Source: Flammeovirgaceae bacterium (GTDB lineage: Bacteria; Bacteroidota; Bacteroidia; Cytophagales; Cyclobacteriaceae). From it: DNA of 64,000 bases. Shown piece by piece: positions 25,441 to 33,720 of this stretch; within the stretch, counting starts at the first letter, position 1; the number at the start of each line of letters is the position of its first letter. The notes beneath the pieces were generated by a model that worked only from the letters and a program-made list of their open reading frames with translations, was not told the origin of the DNA and did not search any database. The position numbers and the translations under genes are program-made. The stretch lies in NCBI GenBank assembly GCA_020635915.1, contig JACJYU010000001.1, positions 1,302,001 through 1,366,000 of the forward strand, in the 5' to 3' direction.

Positions 25441-26840
25441 GACACTGCCCAATTAAGTGTGTAAGTGCTGGTAACGTCTAAGTAACTGCGTAAAGGTCTT
25501 ATATTTTGCATCTTTCTTCGAAGATAGTTAAAAATTGATTTACGATTATGGGCCAGTTGCGAATAGGCAAGGTCCATTTCTTAGTGATTTCCCTTAGGGC
25601 CAGGTACACGGATTTCATCACCGCCTGATCATCCGGGAATGAAAGTTTGTTATTGGTGTACTTACGGATTTTCCCATTTAGGTTTTCGATGATGTTTGTC
25701 GTATAGATCAACGTTCTGATTTCGATGGGATAATCAAAGAAGTGCGTAAGGTTATCCCAGTTGGCCCTCCAGGACTTAATGGCGTGAGGGTATTTTTTAC
25801 CCCAGCTTTCATCCAACTGATCTAACGCCTGTATGGCCAATTTTTTATTTGGAGCCCCGTATACTGTTTTCAAATCAGCTACAAATTGCTTCTTGTCTTT
25901 CCATACCACATAGCGCATCGCGTTCCGTATCTGGTGGACAACACATATCTGAGTGACTGACTGAGCAAACACGCTGGTGATTGCTTCAGTGAAGCCTTTA
26001 AGGTTATCCGTGCTGGTGATTAAGATATCCTCAACGCCCCGGCTTCTTAAATCGGTAAGCACACTAACCCAAAATGAGGCGCTCTCATTTTCACCTAACC
26101 ACATGCCTAACACTTCCTTAAATCCCTGAGCATTAAGGCCTACGGCCAGGTAAATTGTTTTGTTGATCACCTTTCCATTCTGGCGGACTTTGAACACGAT
26201 CCCGTCCATCCATACCACGAAGTACACCGAGGAGAGCGGCCTGCTTTGCCACTCCGTCACCAAGGTATGTACCCGCGATGTCACATTAGAGATGGTCGCA
26301 TCCGAAACATTTACACCATAGATTTCACGAACTTGAGTTTCAATGTCACGTACACTCATGCCCCGGGCGTACAAAGAAATGATGATTTCTTCAATGCCTT
26401 CCACAAATCGGCTGCGCTTAGGTACCAGTACAGGTTCAAAAGTGCTGTTACGATCGCGGGGTACTTCGATCTCCAGTTCGCCACGTTTCGTCTTGATCGT
26501 CTTGCGTGACTTTCCATTGCGTGAGTTCCCTGAGTTGATACCTTCCGGTGAGTGTTTTGCATATCCCAGATGGCCGTCCAGTTCACCCTCCAGCATTTGC
26601 TCCATGCCCTTGGTGAATAACTCGTCAATGAAATTGTTGAGATCTTTTGAATCCCTAAATTGCTTGAGAAACCCAGGAGTGAGCATCTCTTTGAGAAGTG
26701 GATGTTGTTCTTGTTTTTTCATTGGTAACTGTGTTTAAAGTTAAGTCTTTAAATGAAACCAATTCGGCTGAAAGTGATGTATTCCACATCTCATTCATCA
26801 AGGCCGAATCGGGCCTTTACACAGTTTCTTAGACGTTACC
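25441..26840 (-). mobile_element. IS256-family element, copy 3 (nested in IS3 type B)
   Basis: 1400 bp, flanked by the 8-bp duplication TCTTAGGC (25433-25440 and 26841-26848). Removing it with one repeat restores the IS3 element exactly as in copy 4. It therefore arrived after the IS3 copy. Confidence 0.95.
25499..26722 (-). CDS. IS256-family transposase, copy 3
   Basis: 407 residues, identical to copies 1 and 2; intact DDE residues and C-x2-H motif. It reads against the orientation of the host IS3 element. Confidence 0.95.
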   Translation of the reverse strand: MKKQEQHPLLKEMLTPGFLKQFRDSKDLNNFIDELFTKGMEQMLEGELDGHLGYAKHSPEGINSGNSRNGKSRKTIKTKRGELEIEVPRDRNSTFEPVLVPKRSRFVEGIEEIIISLYARGMSVRDIETQVREIYGVNVSDATISNVTSRVHTLVTEWQSRPLSSVYFVVWMDGIVFKVRQNGKVINKTIYLAVGLNAQGFKEVLGMWLGENESASFWVSVLTDLRSRGVEDILITSTDNLKGFTEAITSVFAQSVTQICVVHQIRNAMRYVVWKDKKQFVADLKTVYGAPNKKLAIQALDQLDESWGKKYPHAIKSWRANWDNLTHFFDYPIEIRTLIYTTNIIENLNGKIRKYTNNKLSFPDDQAVMKSVYLALREITKKWTLPIRNWPIIVNQFLTIFEERCKI

Positions 26841-27036
26841 TCTTAGGCATAAAAACTCTTGGAATGACCCAAGAAAAAAGCCCCGCACAAAAGGCAGGGC
26901 TTGACCATTCCAGTCGGTTGAACCTAACCCTGGCAGGTTGCTCCTCAGCAGAGCCTGCTTCCGTTTCAGTTCAACAATGCAAAATTCAAATCAGTAATCT
27001 ATATTTACAACCTGTCAAAATTCTCAGCCATTTACC

Positions 27037-27090
27037 AAATGTATAATGCATACCCTTCGGAATACGCATCATACACAAACCGTTAGGTGC
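27037..27090 (+). repeat. attC-like palindrome site 8, right part
   Basis: Short-loop version: GTATAATGCATAC...AATACGCATCATAC forms a hairpin around CCTTCGG, then CCGTTAGGTGC. With the left box at 24268 it rebuilds a compact site of about 65 bp. Confidence 0.55.
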
Positions 27091-27422
27091 AAGGCGTAAA
27101 CCCCCACGAAAGAGGTCCCTGCGAAACCCCAAACCCGTCTTTGAAAGAAAAGCATCACGCGGCAGGCAGACTCTAAATTAATTGCGCGAAGCGCAAATTT
27201 TTTTGCGGTTTGGAAAAGGACGTATGGAAAAACCGCCCTGGACACCGTTTTGCCGGCCTAGGTTAGCTGTTCCTTCGTAGACAAGGTGTGCTGTACGTTT
27301 CGGGCCGACCTGGGCGCAAAATAAAGAACAACCGTGGGGCCTTTGGGGAATCCACTTTTACCCGGACTCCCGTTTAATTGTAGGTCGACTGAAACGCCCA
27401 GCACCTAACATTGTGCACAATG
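27082..27422. other. ORF-less segment bounded by inverted 9-mers
   Basis: GTTAGGTGC at 27082-27090 and its perfect inverse GCACCTAAC at 27401-27409 enclose about 310 bp with no credible reading frame. The right side runs into a perfect 14-bp palindrome CATTGTGCACAATG (27409-27422). It holds several local inverted repeats (for example GCGCGAAGCGC near 27183) and could encode an RNA or be a decayed cassette. A -7 box TAAATTTG (27454-27461) just before the next gene marks the next promoter. Confidence 0.45.
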
Positions 27423-27465
27423 CCCCTCGACAAATAAAAAGTAGAAAATTTAGTAAATTTGAGGT

Positions 27466-27768
27466 ATGGAACTAATTGAAACATATAAAAATCAAATTCA
27501 AAAACTGTGTGAGAACCACAACGTGAAGACCCTTTATTCCTTTGGTTCTGTTAATACACCTAGGTTCACAAAGGAAAGTGACATTGACCTATTGGTGGAC
27601 TTCAAAAGTGAAGACCCAATTGAGTACACCGACAACTACTTCGACTTGAAATTTGAATTGGAGAAAATATTCAACAGACAAATCGACCTCTTAGAAAACA
27701 AAGCGATAAAGAACCCATACATAAAGGAGAGCATCGATAAAACCAAAGTCTTAGTATATGCATTATGA
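27466..27768 (+). CDS. MntA-type nucleotidyltransferase antitoxin (second pair)
   Basis: 100 residues. GSVNTPRFTKESDIDLLVDF gives the GSx10DxD nucleotidyltransferase site, and RQIDLLENKAI the third acidic position. It has the same role as the MntA at 16724 but only moderate sequence likeness to it. The -7 box TAAATTTG lies 4 bp before the ATG, suggesting a leaderless mRNA. The partner HEPN frame overlaps its end but is frameshifted. Confidence 0.85.
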   Translation: MELIETYKNQIQKLCENHNVKTLYSFGSVNTPRFTKESDIDLLVDFKSEDPIEYTDNYFDLKFELEKIFNRQIDLLENKAIKNPYIKESIDKTKVLVYAL

Positions 27769-28091
27769 AGTAAAGGCCTGGTTAAAGGATAATCGAACAA
27801 GCCATTTTAGAAATTAATTCATTTATTCCTGACATAAAGAATTTTAATGAATTTCAAAATGACTTAAAGGCAAGACGTGCTGTTGAAAGGAATATCGGAA
27901 TCATTGGAGAAGCAATGACGAGAATCCTAAAAGCTGAACCAAGCATCAAAATCCCTGACACAAGAAAAATAGTTGACACAAGAAATAGAATTATTCATGG
28001 ATACGATTCTGTTTCGGAGAATATCTTGTGGGGAATAATAATTAGGAATCTTCCAACGTTGGACAAAGAAGTTAAAGAACTCTTAAGATAA
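27758..28091 (+). pseudogene. Frameshifted HepT-type HEPN toxin
   Basis: ATG 27758 reads MHYEVKAWLKD, then loses frame. From about 27790 another frame continues IEQAILEINSFIPD... to RNRIIHGYDSV (RX4HXY) and a stop at 28089-28091. One extra A in GGATAATCG (near 27786-27788) explains it; without it a full-length toxin of about 110 residues results. It may be a real inactivation (an antitoxin without an active toxin) or a sequencing error. Confidence 0.8.
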
Positions 28092-28100
28092 AGGCACTGT

Positions 28101-28282
28101 GCACAACACTGTGCATGTGACCATGGCGGGGAGTGGGCGTGTTTCCAGGTTTTGTTTTTCTTACTATATTTATGCAGGTGGACAGTGACGAACTGGTCGG
28201 GCTTGACATTCCTCCGCCAGGCTGGCGGATTCATTTTCAGGCCCTCCTATTCCGGTAATGCCTTTTAAGGCAAATCGTTGAC
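28101..28282 (+). repeat. attC-like palindromic repeat, site 9 (degenerate right arm)
   Basis: Left box GCACAACA and arm GTGCATGTGACCATGGCGGGG resemble site 7, and the loop (GGTGACGG...GTCGG; GGCAAGCCCTCCT in site 7) is related. The right arm, however, is unrelated (TTCCGGTAATGCC) before the box TCGTTGAC. It ends 25 bp before the next gene. Confidence 0.5.
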
Positions 28283-28307
28283 AACAACCTAAAAAACACC
28301 CAAGAAA

Positions 28308-28760
28308 ATGAAAAACATATTTGACAAAACCATCTCAGAAGAAATTATTGACCGGATTAATTCATTGAACTCAAATACAAGCCCGAAATGGGGCAAAATG
28401 ACAGTTGACCAAATGTTAGCCCATTGCAATGTTACCTATGAGCTTATTTACGACAACAAAATTCCGAAGCCTAGTGGATTTAAGAAATGGATGCTTAAAG
28501 CATTTGTAAAAAATATAGTTATAAGCGAAAAACCATATAAAAGAAATAGCCGTACAGCACCGGAATTTCTTATAACCAATAAAAAAGATTTTGAAAAAGA
28601 AAAGGACCGCTTGATTTCTTACATTCGAAAAACACAAGAATTAGGGAGTAAATATTTTGACAATAAAGAAAATCATTCATTTGGAAAACTTACCAAAACG
28701 GAATGGAACAATATGTTTTATAAACACCTTGACCACCACTTAAATCAATTTGGAGCATGA
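28308..28760 (+). CDS. DUF1569 / DinB-like protein
   Basis: 150 residues. WGKMTVDQMLAHCNVTYE near the N-terminus and FGKLTKTEWNNMFYKHLDHHLNQFG at the C-terminus are the two His-containing signatures of DUF1569, a DinB-like four-helix bundle that probably binds a metal. The cellular role is unknown. The stop overlaps the start of the next gene by 4 bp (ATGA), so the two are translationally coupled. Confidence 0.85.
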   Translation: MKNIFDKTISEEIIDRINSLNSNTSPKWGKMTVDQMLAHCNVTYELIYDNKIPKPSGFKKWMLKAFVKNIVISEKPYKRNSRTAPEFLITNKKDFEKEKDRLISYIRKTQELGSKYFDNKENHSFGKLTKTEWNNMFYKHLDHHLNQFGA

Positions 28761-29074
28761 CAAAAGAAGAAAAGTTATATATTGAAATCGGACAAGCCAT
28801 TGAAAGTGCTGAACAAAGTCAATTGTTTGGAAAGCCTTGTTTTAAAATTGGCGGCAAAGCTTTTGTCTGTTTCTTTCAGAATAATATGGTATTCAAACTG
28901 ACAGGAGAAGCCCATAGTAATGCTTTGAGTTTAGATGGTTCGAAACTTTTTGACCCTTCAGGAAAAAAACGACCAATGAAAGAATGGGTTCAAGTGCCTT
29001 CCGCTTATTCCGCCCAATGGACTGAATATGCAAAATCAGCAATGAAATATGTTGGCCACATCAAAATACGATAA
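28757..29074 (+). CDS. YjbR/TfoX-like small protein
   Basis: 105 residues. The pattern MFGKPCFKIGGKAFVCFF...MVFKLTGEAHSNAL (here LFGKPCFKIG) and the C-terminal WVQVP...YAKSAMKYV match small MmcQ/YjbR-like or TfoX N-terminal-like proteins, a cystatin-like DNA-binding-type fold of unknown role. Coupled to the DUF1569 gene. Confidence 0.75.
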   Translation: MTKEEKLYIEIGQAIESAEQSQLFGKPCFKIGGKAFVCFFQNNMVFKLTGEAHSNALSLDGSKLFDPSGKKRPMKEWVQVPSAYSAQWTEYAKSAMKYVGHIKIR

Positions 29075-29080
29075 ACAACC

Positions 29081-29269
29081 ATGAAGGTTAAATACAACAT
29101 AATTCTTTTGTTTTTGGGATTTGAACTAAACCTTTCCGCTCAAGACGAGTTTAACCCGAATCAGCAACTTGCAAAACTGACAGGCAAAAAAGAAAATATT
29201 GGAATTACAGCAGGGTACTCAATTGATAGCGAAATTAAATGGACTAAGTCAGAAGGATCTATTTGCTAG
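29081..29269 (+). pseudogene. N-terminal fragment of a secreted protein
   Basis: 62 codons: a signal peptide (KYNIILLFLGFELNLSA) followed by QQLAKLTGKKENIGITAGYSID...KWTKSEG. The second part looks like the beginning of a serine hydrolase/beta-lactamase-type protein (IAVAVYKDGKIIWSEG in the family); this is a weak assignment. The frame ends abruptly, so I read it as a truncated gene. Confidence 0.45.
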
Positions 29270-29617
29270 GGAAAGGCACCCAACCATTTGCTATCAACGT
29301 GACGTGACGATACCTACTTTGGGGATTTATAACACTGGCATATTTAGGTGTGACTATAATGTTTATTAACAGAAGGCATACTTCAATAAAAAACAAACAA
29401 AAGGAAGCAAATAATCAATAACGTTAGGAAAGGCGGCCCGCTAACATGACGCAAGGCGAACCAGTTGTTAAAACCGGAACACTTTGTATAAATTGCTTGA
29501 ACAAGGTCTTTGGAAAAAAAACTCATTGATCATTGAATAAAAGGCCTGTCCACATGCCTGCGTTATTCTGTAACATATTTTCACCAATGGATGTCTAAAT
29601 GACCAAACGGGAATTCA
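29270..29617. other. Decayed region with gene remnant and possible palindrome
   Basis: About 29306-29420 encodes in one frame a hydrophobic end (LLWGFITLAYLGVTIMFINR, then a basic tail and stop), a likely 3' remnant of a lost membrane protein. At 29424 GTTAGGA and at 29438 CCGCTAACATGACGCAAGGC look like right and left palindrome boxes almost back to back, with a partial right arm (ATGCCTGCGTTAT) near 29553. No intact gene. Confidence 0.4.
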
Positions 29618-30145
29618 ATGAGTCATAATACAAACTTGCCGGTAAAAATGGGCTTAGTGTATGGTGTTATATTAGGTGCCGTAGTAATTAGTATTGGAAT
29701 TATAAGATATAGAACAGGAATGATACTCCGTGGCGATCAAACACTAAGTTTTGTATACTGGGAGATTTTTGCCATGTCAATATTTTATGCCGTATTCCGA
29801 TTTAAAAAACTTGAACCTCTATTATTCTCTTTTAATCGAACTATAACAATTGGGCTATTGGCAGGGCTGTTAAGTGGTGCAATGTACACCTTTTACATCG
29901 TAATACTTAATAATTACATTGACACAGAACTTTCTTCCAAAATAATTGTGCTTAACAAAGAGTTTGTTCGAAGCAACCCGGAATTGCCAGACAAAGAAGT
30001 TTTCGATTCGTTGAAATTTGCGAGAATGAGTTCTGCAGTGAGGGGATTAATCTACACGTTAGTTTGCATAACTTTTGGCATCGCTTATTCATTAATAAGC
30101 ACAGTTGTTGCAAAAAAAATAGACAATTTTAACATGGCTGACTAA
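29618..30145 (+). CDS. DUF4199 membrane protein
   Basis: 175 residues with four transmembrane helices; helices 1-2 and 3-4 flank a soluble segment (DTELSSKIIVLNKEFVRSNP) that is typical of DUF4199, a family common in Bacteroidota. The role is unknown. It stands alone between a decayed region and an IS3-family element. The following 128 bp (30146-30273) hold no gene. Confidence 0.8.
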   Translation: MSHNTNLPVKMGLVYGVILGAVVISIGIIRYRTGMILRGDQTLSFVYWEIFAMSIFYAVFRFKKLEPLLFSFNRTITIGLLAGLLSGAMYTFYIVILNNYIDTELSSKIIVLNKEFVRSNPELPDKEVFDSLKFARMSSAVRGLIYTLVCITFGIAYSLISTVVAKKIDNFNMAD

Positions 30146-30344
30146 AAAGTACGGTGTAAAATTGACCTGACGAAAGTTAAGGCCACGAATGAATTGAGGG
30201 ACAGGCCACTACTTTGGCCAGTGCCCCGAAGATAACATTTCTAAAGTATTGCAGCACCGGAGGCCCTACCGGGGGTACTAGGCTGCTTTTTTTGAACAGG
30301 TTAAAAATAGAATTTTTTAATTTTAACCTAAACAAAAACAGCAA

Positions 30345-30614
30345 ATGAAAAAGATTCGCTTTACCGAAGCCCAGATTATTGGGATTCTCAACGAACAATC
30401 ACAACAGGGCCAGAAGGTTTCCGAGATATGCCGCAAACATGGCATCAGTGAGCCTACCTTTTACAACTGGCGCAGCAAGTACGCTGGTATGAAAGTGGAT
30501 GAGCTCAAACGGCTCAAGGAACTGGAGTACGAAAATTCAAGATTGAAGAAAATTGTGGCCAACCAGAGCCTGGAGATTGACGCCATCAAGGATTTACTCA
30601 CAAAAAAGTTCTAA
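30345..30614 (+). CDS. IS3-family type B OrfA, copy 4
   Basis: 89 residues, HTH plus coiled coil, identical to copies 1 and 3; ends at the A_AAA_AAG slippery site. Confidence 0.92.
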   Translation: MKKIRFTEAQIIGILNEQSQQGQKVSEICRKHGISEPTFYNWRSKYAGMKVDELKRLKELEYENSRLKKIVANQSLEIDAIKDLLTKKF

Positions 30615-30637
30615 CGCCTGATCAGAAGAAAGACGGC

Positions 30638-31420
30638 TTGGCATACTTGGAAGAGCACCACAAGTTAAGCCATGCTCAGGCGTGTAAATTAGTAGGATGT
30701 TCACGGACCAATAAATATTATGAAAAGCGAATGCCTGCTAAAGATGCCGTAGTAAAAAAAGCGATTGAAGAAGTTATTGGCAGCAGCCGTAAAGGAAGGA
30801 CAAAAGTGATCAAACTGGTACAGAAAAAATATCCAGAACTGGGGGACAGCAAAATCCGCAGGGTATATGAGAACGAAGGTTTTTCGTTGAGTAAAAAATT
30901 GCGCAGACGGATTAAAGACAACCCCGCCAATCCTATTTCTATTCCATTAAAAGCTAATCAGGAATGGGCAATGGATTTTATGAGTGATGCGTTGGAGAGT
31001 GGCCGAAGGATTCGAACACTCAACATCATTGATCACTTCAATCGTCAGTGCAAAGGAATTGAAGTGGATTTCAATTTGCCCGCTAGAAGAGTAATTGAAA
31101 TTGTTGAACGTGCCATTGAGCGTTATGGAAAACCACTTAGAATCCGTACCGACAATGGTCCTGAGTTTCGCTCCAAACGCTTTCAGTTATGGATGGACGA
31201 TAACCACATCGAATGGAGCCGTATCCAAAAAGGAAAACCCCAGCAGAACGCCATCATCGAACGCTTCAACAAAACGTATCGTGAAGATGTGCTGGACGCC
31301 AACTTGTTTTATTCCATTGAACAAGCAAACGAGGTGTCGCAAAAATGGGTAGATGACTACAACCATGAGCGGCCACATCAATCGCTCAACTATCAAACAC
31401 CAATGGCTTATGCAGCATAA
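30638..31420 (+). CDS. IS3-family type B OrfB, copy 4
   Basis: 260 residues, complete DDE integrase core (MDFMSDALE, RTDNGPEF, IIERFNKTY). Expressed by -1 frameshifting from OrfA. Confidence 0.92.
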   Translation: MAYLEEHHKLSHAQACKLVGCSRTNKYYEKRMPAKDAVVKKAIEEVIGSSRKGRTKVIKLVQKKYPELGDSKIRRVYENEGFSLSKKLRRRIKDNPANPISIPLKANQEWAMDFMSDALESGRRIRTLNIIDHFNRQCKGIEVDFNLPARRVIEIVERAIERYGKPLRIRTDNGPEFRSKRFQLWMDDNHIEWSRIQKGKPQQNAIIERFNKTYREDVLDANLFYSIEQANEVSQKWVDDYNHERPHQSLNYQTPMAYAA

Positions 31421-31621
31421 GGTTTTCTTAGGCATAAAAACTCTTGGAATGACCCAAGAAAAAAGCCCCGCACAAAAGGCAGGGCTTGACCATTCCAGTC
31501 GGTTGAACCTAACCCTGGCAGGTTGCTCCTCAGCAGAGCCTGCTTCCGTTTCAGTTCAACAATGCAAAATTCAAATCAGTAATCTATATTTACAACCTGT
31601 CAAAATTCTCAGCCATTTACC

Positions 31622-31801
31622 CAGGCATACACAATAGCTCGCGCACGGTTGGTCGGTCCTTGGAACGGACATCACAAACCCACAAAGATTAATGTGGAAT
31701 ACTTTGGGCATTGGTTAGAAAATCGGCAATTTGGAACATAGGCCAATACCTCGAAATCGCCTGGCGGTTCCAGGTAACCATTTAAAGGCTATTATCAACA
31801 A
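31622..31801. other. Possible right half of an attC-like site, no gene
   Basis: Contains CCTCGAAATCGCCT (31750-31763), a stretch shared with the right side of site 5, followed by GGCGGTTCCAGGTAACC. No matching left arm is found to the left of the IS3 copy. The segment ends at the ATG of the next gene. Confidence 0.35.
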
Positions 31802-32209
31802 ATGAAATCAAAGTATATCCTTACAGCTTGTTCCATTGTTTTGGGCATTATCGGCATTTTGCTTGTTTTTTTGCCACAGGAGACGGCTTCCATTCTGGGT
31901 ATTGGCCCAAACCAGCCCACCCTACTTGTTTTACAAATAACCGGCTCGCTTTATTTGGGATTTGGGTTTTTAAATTGGATGAACAAAAACAATTTAACAG
32001 GCGGCATTTATGGACGGCCCTTGATTATAGGAAATTTAGCTCACTTTCTTGTCGGCTCCCTGTCATTAATTAAAACCCTTGCCAAAGCAGGGCATCATTT
32101 TACCTTTATGCTTGGGTTGGCAATATTGTATACGGTTTTTACCTTAGGTTTTGTGTATTTATTGTTTACCACCCCAAAGGAAGTAAAGCCACATGCCAAC
32201 AAGATATAA
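31802..32209 (+). CDS. Four-helix membrane protein, unknown
   Basis: 135 residues, four hydrophobic helices (about 7-25, 43-60, 75-95, 100-122) separated by short polar loops, and a short basic tail. No catalytic motif. It stands 26 bp before an AraC-type regulator on the same strand and may be co-transcribed with it. Family not recognised with confidence. Confidence 0.7.
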   Translation: MKSKYILTACSIVLGIIGILLVFLPQETASILGIGPNQPTLLVLQITGSLYLGFGFLNWMNKNNLTGGIYGRPLIIGNLAHFLVGSLSLIKTLAKAGHHFTFMLGLAILYTVFTLGFVYLLFTTPKEVKPHANKI

Positions 32210-32235
32210 GGTAGTAGAGAAAGCCCATAACCAAA

Positions 32236-33060
32236 TTGGGGTTTGATTGCCAAAACCTACATACCCACATCCCCGCTCAATCAATTCATGACCACTTCTT
32301 CTATTATTCTGGTTACAACCCTGAACATTCGATGGACAGATTTTTCCCAGACGGTGAAGTTCAAATCATTTTCGACCTAACAGACTATCCAAAATACATT
32401 TACGACAATGAAACCTTGAAAGAAATTCAATCGTGTCAAAATGTATGGTTTGCTGGTTTTCGAACAGAACCTATCACAATTCCATCCGGAAAAGAAAGTG
32501 AAATGTTGATTGTTCAGTTCAAGAAAGGTAGGGCATTTCCATTTTTAATTGAACCCATACAAAACCTGACAGATTTTGTAGTTGATGCTGAATTAGTTAT
32601 CAGTCCGAAAATCCTGAAAATAAGAGAAAGACTTCTGGAAGCCATATCCCTAATAGAGAAATTTCAGGTTTTGGAAAAACAGTTATTGAAAATTTACGTC
32701 AATAAGCTCAAAGAAAATGCATTTGTTGATTTCGCTGTATCGACAATTTTAACTACACCAAATCAATGTAGCATTAAGGCCATTTCCGACAAAGTCGGAT
32801 ACTCTCAAAAACATACCATCAAGCTTTTCAAAGAACACGTTGGAGTAACTCCAAAAGAATTTCTGAAAGTCATTCGATTTCAAAAAGCCATTCAACAAAT
32901 AGAGAATCAGATTTCAGTTGACTGGTCACAAATTGTTTTTGATTGTGGCTTTTATGACCAATCCCATTTCATAGCTGATTTCAAGAATTTTTCGGGATTT
33001 ACCCCTACCGAGTATATGAAACGGAAAGGCGATTTACTCAACTACATCCCTGTGAAGTAA
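32236..33060 (+). CDS. AraC-family transcriptional regulator
   Basis: 274 residues. The C-terminal two-HTH AraC domain is clear: SIKAISDKVGYSQKHTIKLFKEHVGVTPKEF (first HTH) and IVFDCGFYDQSHFIADFKNFSGFTPTEYM (second HTH with family signature). The N-terminal ~170 residues form a cupin-like sensor domain (FFPDGEVQIIFDL, FRTEPITIPSGKESEML). The start is uncertain: TTG 32236 is the farthest upstream, and the ordinary family start is near NLHTHIP. Its ligand is unknown. Confidence 0.88.
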   Translation: MGFDCQNLHTHIPAQSIHDHFFYYSGYNPEHSMDRFFPDGEVQIIFDLTDYPKYIYDNETLKEIQSCQNVWFAGFRTEPITIPSGKESEMLIVQFKKGRAFPFLIEPIQNLTDFVVDAELVISPKILKIRERLLEAISLIEKFQVLEKQLLKIYVNKLKENAFVDFAVSTILTTPNQCSIKAISDKVGYSQKHTIKLFKEHVGVTPKEFLKVIRFQKAIQQIENQISVDWSQIVFDCGFYDQSHFIADFKNFSGFTPTEYMKRKGDLLNYIPVK

Positions 33061-33430
33061 CCGAGGTAAAATTTTTCCTATTCTGTTTTATTTTCATTCA
33101 ACAATTTTGTCCCTAAACTTAAAAAGGAATAAGTATGGAAAATATGACAATCAACCATTGGGCGGTATTGGCCTGTGCCCTGTTTAACCTGGCCTTCGGT
33201 GCCGTCTGGTATTCCCCGGCACTTTTTTACAATGCATGGAAAAAGGAAAACAACCTCACCGATGATGACCTTAAGAAATCGAACCCCGTAAAAACGCACG
33301 GCATAAGTTTCTTACTTGCTTATATGATGTCCTACAACCTCGCCTTTTTTCTCGGTGATGCCAATGTAAGCTCCCCCGAAAATAGGACAGTTTTGAATTA
33401 GACAAAAGGTCTAACTTTAAACTGTTAAAA

Positions 33431-33697
33431 ATGAAAAGAACAAGATTTACCGAAGCCCAGGTTTTCAACATTCTCAAGGAGTATGATGCGGGCAAAAACA
33501 TCCAGGATATTGCCCGTGATAACGGAGTGTCCAAAGCCACTATTTACAACTGGAAGGCCAAGTACGGAGGCATGGAGATGAACGAACTCAAAAGAATGAA
33601 GGAGCTTGAGGAAGAAAACCGTAAGCTCAAGCATATGTATGCCGATTTGGCGCTGGACAACAAGATGCTCAAAGAGGTCTTGGGAAAAAAGTTCTGA
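33431..33697 (+). CDS. IS3-family type A OrfA, copy 2
   Basis: 88 residues, identical to copy 1: HTH (DIARDNGVSKATIYNWKAK), coiled coil, ending at A_AAA_AAG for -1 slippage. Confidence 0.92.
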   Translation: MKRTRFTEAQVFNILKEYDAGKNIQDIARDNGVSKATIYNWKAKYGGMEMNELKRMKELEEENRKLKHMYADLALDNKMLKEVLGKKF

Positions 33698-33720
33698 GGC
33701 CCGCTGAGAAGCGAACCGGT

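Larger units (their letters stand above)
24281..27036 (+). mobile_element. IS3-family element type B, copy 3 (carries a nested IS256)
   Basis: 1348 bp of type B sequence, interrupted near its right end by IS256 copy 3. A 4-bp target duplication AAAT (24277-24280, 27037-27040) flanks it. It lies in the left arm of palindrome site 8. After orfB a hairpin (AAGCCCCGC...GCAGGGCTT) followed by a T-run on the minus strand could stop transcription entering the element from outside. Confidence 0.93.
30274..31621 (+). mobile_element. IS3-family element type B, copy 4
   Basis: 1348 bp, complete, with GGTACTAGGCTGC left and CAGCCATTTACC right ends. The flanking tetramers are CGGG and CAGG, a near match only, so the target duplication is either mutated or lost through rearrangement. 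It is the cleanest full-length reference for this element in the window. Confidence 0.93.

Noticed and set aside
27082..27422. Retron or tRNA-like RNA
   Set aside because: No reverse transcriptase nearby and no cloverleaf or msr/msd-type layout could be drawn; left as an unknown ORF-less unit.
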